A DNA stretch of 10,928 nucleotides from Pseudomonadota bacterium. Lineage in GTDB: Bacteria > Pseudomonadota > Gammaproteobacteria > Xanthomonadales > Rhodanobacteraceae. Within the stretch, counting starts at the first letter, position 1. Every line of letters starts with the position of its first letter. Of this stretch, positions 1-6,349 are shown piece by piece. The stretch covers positions 1 to 10,928 of the forward strand of contig JAJYMF010000334.1 in the NCBI GenBank assembly GCA_021787175.1, in the 5' to 3' direction. The notes under the pieces were generated by a model that saw only the letters and a program-made list of their open reading frames with translations, had not been told where the DNA came from and searched no databases. The translations under genes were made by a program, and so were the position numbers.

Positions 1-1
1 G

Positions 2-748
2 TTCATCCACACCGCCACCCTGCTGCACGATGACGTCGTCGACGACTCCGCGCTGCGGCGCGGACGCAAGACCGCCAACGCGGTCTGGGGCAACGCCGCC
101 AGCGTGCTGGTCGGCGATTTCCTGTACTCGCGTTCGTTCCAGCTGATGGTCGAACTGGACGACATGCGCGTGATGCGCATCCTCGCCGACACCACCAACG
201 CCATCGCCGAGGGCGAGGTGCTGCAGCTGCTGCACATCGGCAACCCGGACACCGACGAGGCCGACTACCTGCGCGTGATCGAGCGCAAGACCGCGGTGCT
301 GTTCGCCGCCGCGACCGAGCTGGGCGGCGTGCTGGCCGGGCTGCCGGCCGCGCAGGAGCAGGCGCTGCGCCGCTACGGCATGGAGCTGGGCTTCGCGTTC
401 CAGATCGCCGACGACCTGCTGGATTTCGTCGCCGACAGCAGCACGCTCGGCAAGAACGTCGGTGACGACCTTGCCGAGGGCAAACCCACGCTGCCGGTGA
501 TCTACGCCCTGCAGAGCGCCGCGCCCGCGCAGGCTGCGGCATTGCGCCGCGCTATCAGCTCGGGCGGGCTGGAGTCGCTGGACGCGATCGTGGCCGCGCT
601 GCGCGACTCGGGCGCGATCGAGCGCACCCGCGAACGCGCCCGTCGGCATGCCGCCGCCGCGCACGCGGCGCTCGCCGCGCTGCCCGCCTCGCCCTGGCGC
701 GAGGCGCTGGCGACGCTGGCCGACTACGCCGTCGAACGCACCTCCTGA
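2..748 (+). CDS. ispB: Octaprenyl (polyprenyl) diphosphate synthase, 5'-truncated by window edge
   Basis: Trans-prenyltransferase that adds isopentenyl units to an allylic diphosphate to build the long side chain of ubiquinone, in the cytosol. The frame is open from base 2, and 248 codons are visible. The first aspartate-rich motif DDVVD lies at bases 29-43 after FIHTATLLH. The second, DDLLD, lies at 410-424 inside GFAFQIADDLLDF and is followed by GKNVGDD and EGKPTLP. EGEVLQL and the C-terminal PWREAL stretch closely match E. coli IspB as I remember it. That protein is about 323 residues, so roughly 80 N-terminal residues lie outside the window. The gene ends TGA and converges with the next gene across only 7 bases, with no visible terminator. 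Chain length (C40 or other) cannot be read from the sequence. The family is certain; the ispB assignment is strong. Confidence 0.93.
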   Translation, partial: FIHTATLLHDDVVDDSALRRGRKTANAVWGNAASVLVGDFLYSRSFQLMVELDDMRVMRILADTTNAIAEGEVLQLLHIGNPDTDEADYLRVIERKTAVLFAAATELGGVLAGLPAAQEQALRRYGMELGFAFQIADDLLDFVADSSTLGKNVGDDLAEGKPTLPVIYALQSAAPAQAAALRRAISSGGLESLDAIVAALRDSGAIERTRERARRHAAAAHAALAALPASPWREALATLADYAVERTS

Positions 749-755
749 GTGCTGA

Positions 756-1547
756 TCACGGCTTGCCGGCGAAGGCATCGTCCAGCCACACGTGCATGAA
801 CTGATAGGCGCGCTTCGCCACCGGCGGGTCGTAGACGCAGTTGGGCGCCGGCTTCTGCGCCGCCTCGGTGAAGCAGTGCACGGCGCCGCCGAAATCGACG
901 ATCGCCCAGCGCTTGACGCCACCCGCGCGCATTTCCTGCTCGAACGCGGCGCGCGCGGCCGGCGGAACAGACGTGTCCTCATCGCCGGTCAGCACCAGGA
1001 CCTCGGCCTTGATGTGCTTCGCCAGCGCCGGATCGTCGGTCGAGAGGATGCCGTGGAAGGTGACCACCGCGGCGACGTCCGCGCCGGCACGGGCCAGATC
1101 CAGCACCGCCGAGCCGCCGAAGCAGAAGCCGATGGCCGCGATGCGCGCCGGATCGATCGGCGCATGGCCTTCCTGCGCGCGCAGCTCGGCCAGCGCCTTG
1201 ACCATCCGCGCCCGCATCAGCGCGCGATCCGCATACAGCGGCTTGACCGCGGCCTGCGCCTGTCCGGTGTTCGCCGGGCGCACCCCTGCGCCGTACAGGT
1301 CGGTCAGCAGGATCACGTAGCGGCGGCCGGCGATCATCTCGGCCTTGGCGATGGCGTCGGCGTTGACACCGTACCAGTTGGGCACCATCACCAGGCCGGG
1401 GCGCGGCGCGGTCACGGCATCGTCATAGACCAGCACGCTGCGGAAGGTGGTGCCGTCGAGGGTCCAGGTGACGGGGCGCGCGACCATCGCGGCGCGGGCG
1501 GCGCCGGCAACCAGCAGCAGACCGAACAGGGCGACGAAACGACGCAT
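756..1547 (-). CDS. Secreted dienelactone hydrolase family protein
   Basis: Alpha/beta hydrolase of the dienelactone hydrolase (DLH) family, 263 residues. The first 20 residues (MRRF, then a hydrophobic run ending AGAARA) look like a Sec signal peptide, so a periplasmic enzyme is inferred. Most DLH enzymes are cytosolic. The nucleophile elbow GFCFGG places a Cys at residue 142, as is typical of the family. Asp191 (in GDEDTSVPP) and His224 (in GAVHCF) complete a plausible Cys-Asp-His triad. A strong Shine-Dalgarno AGGAGG (complement of 1557-1562) lies 9 bases before the ATG and fixes the start. The gene is divergent from the cytochrome c' gene and convergent with ispB, so it is probably monocistronic. 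The natural substrate is unknown. Carboxylic esters or lactones are possible, but nothing nearby suggests aromatic catabolism. Confidence 0.88.
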   Translation of the reverse strand: MRRFVALFGLLLVAGAARAAMVARPVTWTLDGTTFRSVLVYDDAVTAPRPGLVMVPNWYGVNADAIAKAEMIAGRRYVILLTDLYGAGVRPANTGQAQAAVKPLYADRALMRARMVKALAELRAQEGHAPIDPARIAAIGFCFGGSAVLDLARAGADVAAVVTFHGILSTDDPALAKHIKAEVLVLTGDEDTSVPPAARAAFEQEMRAGGVKRWAIVDFGGAVHCFTEAAQKPAPNCVYDPPVAKRAYQFMHVWLDDAFAGKP

Positions 1548-1656
1548 CGGCGTACTCCTCCTGCAGGGAATGGACGTGGCGCACGAGCTTACGCCTGCAG
1601 AGCGTTTCGACAGAAAGCCCGGTTATGCTCGCCGCTCCCCGAGCCGGAGTACCGTC

Positions 1657-2109
1657 ATGCGTCGTCTGCCTCTCGTCTTTGCCGCCGTGGCCGGATTCGC
1701 CATCAGCGCGGTCGCGCTGGCCGCCATCAAGCCCGACACCGCGGTCGCCTACCGGCAGGGCGTCTATCACGCGATCCTCTGGAACTTCGTGCCGATGAGC
1801 GACATGGTGCGCGGCAAGGCGCCGTGGAATCAGGCCGAATTCGCCAAGCGCGCCGAGCGCGTCAGTTTCTACAGCCAGCAGTTGCTGGAAGGCTTCCCGC
1901 CGGGCTCGCTGACCGGCCGCAGCGAGGCCAAGCCGGGCATCTGGAAACACTGGCCGGACTTCGAGACCAAGATGCAGGCGTTCGAGAATGCCTCGGCCGC
2001 GCTGGCGCAGACGGCCCGCGGCACGGACGAGGCCGCGACCAAGGCCGCGTTCGCCAAGACCGCCGAGACCTGCAAGTCCTGCCACGACAAATACCGCAAG
2101 GAAGACTGA
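1657..2109 (+). CDS. Cytochrome c' (class II c-type cytochrome)
   Basis: Periplasmic four-helix-bundle haem protein of the cytochrome c' type, 150 residues. Residues 1-22 form a signal peptide (MRRLPLVF, then a hydrophobic stretch ending ALA). The single haem-attachment site CKSCH (Cys139, Cys142, His143) lies near the C-terminus, as in class II cytochromes, with Arg147 in the proximal pocket. YRQ (32-34), W42 and KPGIW match remembered cytochromes c'. The frame extends further upstream, but ATG 1657 is chosen because GGAG (1646-1649) sits 7 bases before it and the signal peptide starts there. These proteins typically bind NO or CO and are linked to nitrosative stress; that role is inferred from family. 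The gene converges with the ubiI-like gene over a 40-base gap. A cytochrome c556, with Met as sixth ligand, is less likely. Confidence 0.9.
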   Translation: MRRLPLVFAAVAGFAISAVALAAIKPDTAVAYRQGVYHAILWNFVPMSDMVRGKAPWNQAEFAKRAERVSFYSQQLLEGFPPGSLTGRSEAKPGIWKHWPDFETKMQAFENASAALAQTARGTDEAATKAAFAKTAETCKSCHDKYRKED

Positions 2110-2123
2110 GCAGCACTCGCTGT

Positions 2124-2140
2124 CCGTCCGCGATGGACGG
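2124..2140. terminator. Possible hairpin between converging genes
   Basis: CCGTCC (2124-2129) and GGACGG (2135-2140) form a perfect 6-bp stem with a 5-base loop, GCGAT. It sits in the 40-base gap between the ends of the cytochrome c' gene and the ubiI-like gene. There is no T-tract on either strand, so it is not a canonical intrinsic terminator. It could serve as a bidirectional mRNA 3'-end structure. Confidence 0.35.
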
Positions 2141-2149
2141 GTCAGCGGC

Positions 2150-3334
2150 TCACGGCAATCCCGCGGCGTGCGCGGCCAGCCGGCGCTTGAGCGCGGGCAG
2201 TCGGTCCAGCGCACGCATGCCGAATCCGCGCAACGCCGCCCACGGTTCGGCATCGATCGCGAACACGCGGGCGATGGCGTCAAAGCCATAAGCGTCGAGC
2301 GTGTCGGCGCTGCGCCGGCGGCGAGCATAGCGGCGCAGGACGGAATCGGCGCCGATGTCGGTACCGGCATCGCGTGCGGCGCCCAGCACGGCGACCAGCT
2401 CGGCCACGTCGCGCAGGCCCAGATTGACGCCCTGCCCCGCCAGCGGATGCACGGCGTGCGCGGCGTCGCCCAGCAGCAGCAGGCGGGTCGCGGCGAAGCG
2501 TTCCGCCAACCCCAATCGCAGTGCAAACGCCGCGCGCGGCGTAGTCGCGCGCACGCGGCCGAGACGGAAATCGCTGCCGACGCCGACCGCGGCGCAAAAA
2601 TCCGCATCGTCCAGCGCCAGCACGCGCGCCGCCTCGGCCTCCGGCAGCGACCACACCAGCGAGACGCGACCGTCGGCCAATGGCAGCAGTGCCAGCGGCC
2701 CGCCGGGCAGGAAACGCTGCCAGGCGGTGTCGGCATGCGGGCGCTCGACGTCGAGATGCGCGACCACCGCGCGCTGGCCGTAGTCGCGGCCGCGGCTGGC
2801 GATGCCGGCCGCGGCGCGCAGCGGCGAATCGCGACCGTCGGCGGCGATCAGCAGCCGCGCCGCCAGCGTGCTGCCGTCGTCCAGGGGGACCCGCACGCGA
2901 CCGCCCTCCGGCGCCGGTGCGCCGACCGCCACCGGCGCGCGGCATTCGACGCCGGCGGCCGCCAGCGCCTGCCACAGACTGGCCTGCACCAGGTTGTTCT
3001 CGACGATCCAGCCCAGTTCGTTGCGATCGAGCAGCGCGGCGTCGAAGCCGAACTCGGCGCCGCTGGCGGCGTCCCACACGCGCATCGCGCGGTAGGGCGA
3101 AACGCGCGCCGCGACGATCGCCGACCACACGCCCAGCCGATCGAGCAGCTGCGCCGAGGACGGCGCCAGCGCCACCACGCGCAGATCCGGCGGTGCGGCC
3201 GGCGACCACGCCGGCGGGCGCTGACGATCCAGCAGCGCCACCGCGAAGCCGGCCTGCGCCAGGGCCAGTGCCGCCGCCGCACCGGACATGCCGCCGCCGG
3301 CCACCACGGCGTCGAGCGGACGCCGCGCACTCAC
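2150..3334 (-). CDS. ubiI: UbiI/UbiF-type FAD-dependent ubiquinone-ring hydroxylase
   Basis: Flavoprotein monooxygenase of the UbiH/UbiF/VisC family, 394 residues, predicted to hydroxylate the polyprenyl-benzene ring during ubiquinone synthesis. The FAD Rossmann motif GGGMSG is at residues 13-18, the DG motif AADGRDS at 164-170, and the second FAD motif GDAAHAVHPLAGQGVNLG at 289-306. The stretch around WIVENNLVQASLW resembles UbiI (VisC), but the central WQRFLPGGP segment is just as close to UbiF. The exact ring position (C5 or C6) is therefore uncertain. The order ubiH then this gene is the same as E. coli ubiH-ubiI, which is why that symbol is used. It starts with GTG inside the ubiH stop (GTGA, 4-base overlap), which implies translational coupling and one transcript. 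Confidence 0.85.
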   Translation of the reverse strand: MSARRPLDAVVAGGGMSGAAAALALAQAGFAVALLDRQRPPAWSPAAPPDLRVVALAPSSAQLLDRLGVWSAIVAARVSPYRAMRVWDAASGAEFGFDAALLDRNELGWIVENNLVQASLWQALAAAGVECRAPVAVGAPAPEGGRVRVPLDDGSTLAARLLIAADGRDSPLRAAAGIASRGRDYGQRAVVAHLDVERPHADTAWQRFLPGGPLALLPLADGRVSLVWSLPEAEAARVLALDDADFCAAVGVGSDFRLGRVRATTPRAAFALRLGLAERFAATRLLLLGDAAHAVHPLAGQGVNLGLRDVAELVAVLGAARDAGTDIGADSVLRRYARRRRSADTLDAYGFDAIARVFAIDAEPWAALRGFGMRALDRLPALKRRLAAHAAGLP

Positions 3335-4539
3335 GGCCCGCGCTCCAGCACCGCGCGCGGTGGCTGGCCGCGAAAGCCCATGCCGCGACGGACGATCGCG
3401 CGGCGCAACGGCGGCAATGCGTCGGCCGCGAGCAGTGCCAGCGACGCCAGCGGTCGCAGCGCCGGTTCCGCCAGGCCGCCCAGGCGCACCAGCCCATGGC
3501 TGGCGCGCGCGGTGCCGTCACGATCCGCCGCGCGCTGCGCGGCGTAGGCGGCGAGCCGGTCGGGCGCGCCCGGATCGGCCGCCCCGGCGACGTGTTCGGC
3601 CAGCGTCAACGCATCGCGCAGGCCGAGGTTGAAACCCTGCGCGCCGACCGGATGCAGGGTCTGTGCGGCGTTGCCGATCAGCACCGCGCGCGGTGCGATC
3701 AGCGACTGGGCGAGCACACCATGGATCGCATAGGCATGGCGCCGCCCCGGACGCGTCAGGCGTCCGACCCGCGCACCGAAGCGCGCCTGCGCCAGGGCGA
3801 GATAACCGCCATCGTCCAGTGCCGCCACGGCAGCGGCGTCCGTCGCAGGAACGCTGAGCACCAGTCCGGCGCGACCCTGCGGCAGCGGCAGCAGCGCGGT
3901 CGGACCATCGTCGCCGAAGCGCTCGTAGGCGCAGCCGTCGAGCGCCTTCTGCGGCGTCAACGTGCACACGAACAGGGTCTGCGCGTAGTCAAGGGTCGTC
4001 GCGGCAATACCCAGCGCCGCGCGCGCACCCGATTGCGTGCCGTCGGCGCCGACCAGCAGCCGCGCCTGCAGCGTGCGCTCGCCGTCCGCCGTCGCCAGCC
4101 GCGCATGCCAGCCTTCACCGCTGCGCTCGAGTCCGACCACGGTCGCGGGCGCCAACCGCGTCAGTCGCGTGCAGGCAGCGAGTCGCGCCAGCAGTGCGGC
4201 GCCCAGCGCACGCGCCGGCAGGGTGTGGCCGAAACTGTCCAGACCCTGTTCGGCGGCGTCGAGCCGGGTCGCGCCCAAGGCGCCGGCGCGGCTGACGTGG
4301 ACGCGACGGATCGGCGCGGCTTCGGGCGCCGCCAGCGGCCACACGCCCAGCGCGGCCAGACCGTTGACGGTGGCGCGCGCCAGCGCCAGGTTGCGCTCGT
4401 CGTAACCCGGATGGGCATCGGCGCGCGGCGGCGCGCTCTCGACCAGGGTGGCGGCGACGCCCGCGGCATCCAGCGCGATCGCCAGACTGGCGCCGACCAG
4501 CCCGCCGCCGACGATCAGGATCTCGGTGGACTCGATCAT
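3331..4539 (-). CDS. ubiH: 2-octaprenyl-6-methoxyphenol hydroxylase (UbiH)
   Basis: FAD monooxygenase of the ubiquinone pathway, 402 residues, close to the family's usual length. The FAD motif GGGLVG is at residues 11-16 and GADGTQS at 164-170. The second FAD motif reads GNAAQTLHP (289-297), with Asn where sister proteins have Asp. E. coli UbiH, as I remember it, has the same GNAAQTLHP, which separates UbiH from UbiI/UbiF. HPGYDERNLALA (43-54) and VHVS also match UbiH. The frame is open upstream to 5067, but that part is antisense to the phosphatase gene. ATG 4539 is chosen because it puts the Rossmann strand at the normal distance from the N-terminus. There is no Shine-Dalgarno before it, but TATGAT lies 6 bases upstream. 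It is the first gene of a two-gene operon and divergent from the phosphatase gene. Confidence 0.92.
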   Translation of the reverse strand: MIESTEILIVGGGLVGASLAIALDAAGVAATLVESAPPRADAHPGYDERNLALARATVNGLAALGVWPLAAPEAAPIRRVHVSRAGALGATRLDAAEQGLDSFGHTLPARALGAALLARLAACTRLTRLAPATVVGLERSGEGWHARLATADGERTLQARLLVGADGTQSGARAALGIAATTLDYAQTLFVCTLTPQKALDGCAYERFGDDGPTALLPLPQGRAGLVLSVPATDAAAVAALDDGGYLALAQARFGARVGRLTRPGRRHAYAIHGVLAQSLIAPRAVLIGNAAQTLHPVGAQGFNLGLRDALTLAEHVAGAADPGAPDRLAAYAAQRAADRDGTARASHGLVRLGGLAEPALRPLASLALLAADALPPLRRAIVRRGMGFRGQPPRAVLERGP

Positions 4540-4545
4540 CCCCGG

Positions 4546-4551
4546 ATCATA
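4546..4551 (-). promoter_or_regulatory. Possible -10 element (TATGAT) for ubiH
   Basis: On the minus strand TATGAT matches five of six bases of the TATAAT consensus and ends 6 bases before the ubiH ATG. Transcription would then begin at or next to the start codon. No convincing -35 hexamer is seen 16-18 bases upstream, so the call is tentative. Confidence 0.3.
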
Positions 4552-4590
4552 CGCGTCGCGACTAAGATGCCGCATGCCCTGCGACTTCCC

Positions 4591-5196
4591 ATGCAGCTGA
4601 TCCTGGTCCGCTGCGGCCGCGCCGAAGCGCCGGCCGGCACGCTGCGCGGCCAGGCCGACCTGCCGCTGGCGGTGGACGGCTTCACCGCGATGCAGCGGCT
4701 GGCGACGCATTGGAGCGGCGCGGCGCCGCGGTTCCTGTTCTGCTCCGATCAACGCCGCGCGCTGCAGAGCGCGCAGGTGCTGGCGGGGCGTTTCGCGCTG
4801 GAGCCGCTGGCCGACGCGCGCCTGCGCGAACTCGATCTCGGCCGCTGGAATGGGCTCAACTTCGCCCAGGCCGCCGCCGCCGCGCCGCAGGACTGGCAGT
4901 GCTGGAACGCCGACTGGCAGCACCACGCCCCGCCCGAGGGGGAGACCTATGCACAGCTGCAGGCCCGGGTGCGCACCTGGCTGGATGCCGTGTTCGGCAC
5001 CGCCGCGCACGACGATCGCGTGCTGGCGGTCACGCACGAGGGCAGCATCCGCGCCCTGCTCTGCCACGCGCTCGGACTCGAACTCCCGCAGGCGCGCACG
5101 CTGCGCGTGGATTGCGCCAGCGTCAGCGCGATCGCGTTCCGCGGCGGACGCTTTGAAGTATCCTATTTGAATTGCCCGCAGTTCCTTTCCGATTGA
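4591..5196 (+). CDS. Histidine phosphatase superfamily protein with Cys replacing the nucleophilic His
   Basis: Branch-2-sized phosphoglycerate-mutase/CobC-like protein, 201 residues. Family members form a phosphohistidine on the His of an RHG motif; here the motif reads RCG (Arg7, Cys8, codon TGC at 4612-4614). The other expected residues are present: Arg56 in SDQRRALQSA, Glu80 in RELDLG, and His149 in THEG. It may therefore be a pseudo-enzyme, an altered phosphatase or a binding protein. The frame is open from far upstream. ATG 4591 gives the usual short N-terminus before the first strand (MQLILVR), while in-frame ATG 4567 would add eight residues. Neither has a Shine-Dalgarno. The next gene, DUF6580, follows after 11 bases and a cobalamin adenosyltransferase comes after that, so an origin as alpha-ribazole phosphatase (CobC) is a reasonable inference but unproven. 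Confidence 0.85.
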   Translation: MQLILVRCGRAEAPAGTLRGQADLPLAVDGFTAMQRLATHWSGAAPRFLFCSDQRRALQSAQVLAGRFALEPLADARLRELDLGRWNGLNFAQAAAAAPQDWQCWNADWQHHAPPEGETYAQLQARVRTWLDAVFGTAAHDDRVLAVTHEGSIRALLCHALGLELPQARTLRVDCASVSAIAFRGGRFEVSYLNCPQFLSD

Positions 5197-5207
5197 GGTT
5201 CCGTCCG

Positions 5208-5774
5208 ATGCAGCCTGCCGTTGCGGCCCGCCGCTTTTCGCCCCGCTTCCTGGTGCTGACCGGGATGATCGCGCTGGCGATCGGCGTGCGCCTGCTGATC
5301 CACTTCGTGCCCGGCGTGCTGCCGTGGAACTTCACGCCGGTCGAGGCGATGGGGCTGTTCGGCGGCGCGTATTTCAGCTCGCGCCGCGACGCCTTCCTGG
5401 TGCCGCTGGCGGCGATGGCGCTGTCGGACCTGATCATCGGCCTGCATCCGCTGATCCCGGTGGTCTACGCCTGCATCGCCGGCAGCGTGCTGCTCGGCTT
5501 CGGCCTGGCGCAGCGACTGAGCGTACTGCGCGTGGCCGCCGCCGCGATCGCCAGCGCGACCGGGTTCTATCTGATCACCAACTTCGCGGTCTGGGCGACC
5601 TCGGCGATGTATCCGCACAACGCGGCCGGCCTGATCGCCTGCTACGTCGCCGGCCTGCCGTTCTATCCGGCGACGCTGGCCGGCACGCTGGTGTGGAGCG
5701 GCGTGCTGTTCGGCGGCTACGCGCTGCTGGAGCGGCGTTGGCCGGCGCTGACTGCGCCGCCGCAGGCGGCCTGA
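5208..5774 (+). CDS. DUF6580-type putative membrane transport protein
   Basis: Small integral membrane protein of 188 residues with five or six hydrophobic segments (about 14-34, 44-56, 61-79, 83-102, 106-131 and 141-175, the last possibly two helices). The conserved-looking blocks NFTPVEAMGLFGGAYF (41-56) and PLAAMALSDLIIG (66-78) match the family I remember as DUF6580, described as a putative transport protein resembling substrate-binding (S) components of ECF vitamin transporters. Cysteines occur at residues 89 and 145. ATG 5208 is chosen because GAGG (5195-5198), overlapping the stop codon of the phosphatase gene, lies 9 bases before it. An in-frame upstream start at 5172 would overlap that gene. 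The gene sits immediately before a cobalamin adenosyltransferase, so cobalamin or cobinamide uptake is a reasonable guess. No ECF ATPase or T component is visible. Confidence 0.8.
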   Translation: MQPAVAARRFSPRFLVLTGMIALAIGVRLLIHFVPGVLPWNFTPVEAMGLFGGAYFSSRRDAFLVPLAAMALSDLIIGLHPLIPVVYACIAGSVLLGFGLAQRLSVLRVAAAAIASATGFYLITNFAVWATSAMYPHNAAGLIACYVAGLPFYPATLAGTLVWSGVLFGGYALLERRWPALTAPPQAA

Positions 5775-5788
5775 GCGGCGCGCGCCGC
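5775..5788 (+). repeat. Perfect 14-base GC palindrome filling the intercistronic gap
   Basis: GCGGCGCGCGCCGC is its own reverse complement. It occupies exactly the bases between the TGA of the DUF6580 gene and the GTG of the adenosyltransferase gene. In RNA it could fold as a 5-bp stem with a GCGC loop directly abutting the start codon. No Shine-Dalgarno is visible there. Confidence 0.6.
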
Positions 5789-6349
5789 GTGGGCAACCGT
5801 CTCTCGAAGATCTACACCCGCACCGGCGACGACGGCAGCACCGGACTGGGCGACGGCACCCGCGTGCCGAAGGACGCCGCCCGCGTCGCCGCCTACGGCA
5901 CCCTCGACGAACTCAACAGCGTGCTCGGCATGGTGCTCGCCTGCGCCGACGTGCCGGCACCGCTGCGCGCCGAGATCGCGCGCATCCAGCACACCCTGTT
6001 CGACCTCGGCGGCGAACTGTGCATCCCCGGCATGGCGCTGGTGGACGACGCCGATGTGACGTGGCTGGAGCAGACGCTGGACCGCCACAACCAGGGCCTG
6101 CCGGCGCTGAAGGACTTCATCCTGCCCGGGGGCGGCATGGCGGCGGCGACCTGCCATCTGGCGCGCACCGTGTGCCGCCGCGCCGAGCGCGAGGCGGTGG
6201 CGCTGGCGCACGCCGAACCGGTGCGCGCCGAGGCGCTGCGCTATCTCAACCGTCTTTCCGATCTGCTGTTCGTTTACGCCCGCGTGCTGGCGCGCGCCGG
6301 CGGCCACGGCGAGGTGCTGTGGCAGCACGCGCGCCGCCGGGACGGCTGA
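5789..6349 (+). CDS. pduO: PduO-type cob(I)alamin adenosyltransferase
   Basis: Transfers the adenosyl group of ATP to cob(I)alamin or cob(I)yrinate diamide to make coenzyme B12, in the cytosol; 186 residues, normal for the PduO family. The N-terminal ATP-binding signature TRTGDDGSTGLGDG is at residues 10-23, YGTLDELNS at 36-44, FDLGGEL at 71-77, the basic helix RTVCRRAER at 126-134 and LNRLSDLLFVYAR at 153-165. The start is GTG 5789, giving MGNRLSKIYTRTGDD, which places the signature at the usual distance. There is no Shine-Dalgarno, because a perfect palindrome fills the 14-base gap after the preceding gene. Translation probably depends on coupling with that gene. The stop overlaps the next start by one base (TGATG). 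Family assignment is firm. The name pduO denotes the enzyme type, since no propanediol-utilisation genes are seen. Confidence 0.92.
   Translation: MGNRLSKIYTRTGDDGSTGLGDGTRVPKDAARVAAYGTLDELNSVLGMVLACADVPAPLRAEIARIQHTLFDLGGELCIPGMALVDDADVTWLEQTLDRHNQGLPALKDFILPGGGMAAATCHLARTVCRRAEREAVALAHAEPVRAEALRYLNRLSDLLFVYARVLARAGGHGEVLWQHARRRDG

Noticed and set aside
1560..1600. Two copies of CCTGCAG (1560-1566 and 1594-1600) in the divergent hydrolase/cytochrome promoter region, a possible operator.
   Set aside because: Seven-base repeats recur by chance in about 100 bases at useful frequency, and the first copy overlaps the Shine-Dalgarno of the hydrolase gene. No further symmetry supports a binding site.
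4540..4590. Cobalamin riboswitch upstream of the putative corrinoid cassette.
   Set aside because: Only about 50 bases separate the divergent genes, far too short for a B12 riboswitch, and no B12-box-like sequence is seen.
4567..4590. Alternative upstream ATG (4567) for the histidine-phosphatase-like gene.
   Set aside because: It would add eight residues before the first core strand and has no Shine-Dalgarno. Family members usually begin directly with that strand. Not excluded.
792..5196. Very long overlapping open frames on both strands, e.g. plus 792-2291, 1988-3547 and 2680-4590, minus 1423-2736 and 2280-3521.
   Set aside because: Their translations are Arg/Ala/Pro-rich low-complexity with no recognisable motifs, and they overlap genes with clear family signatures. 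They are the usual shadows in GC-rich DNA.
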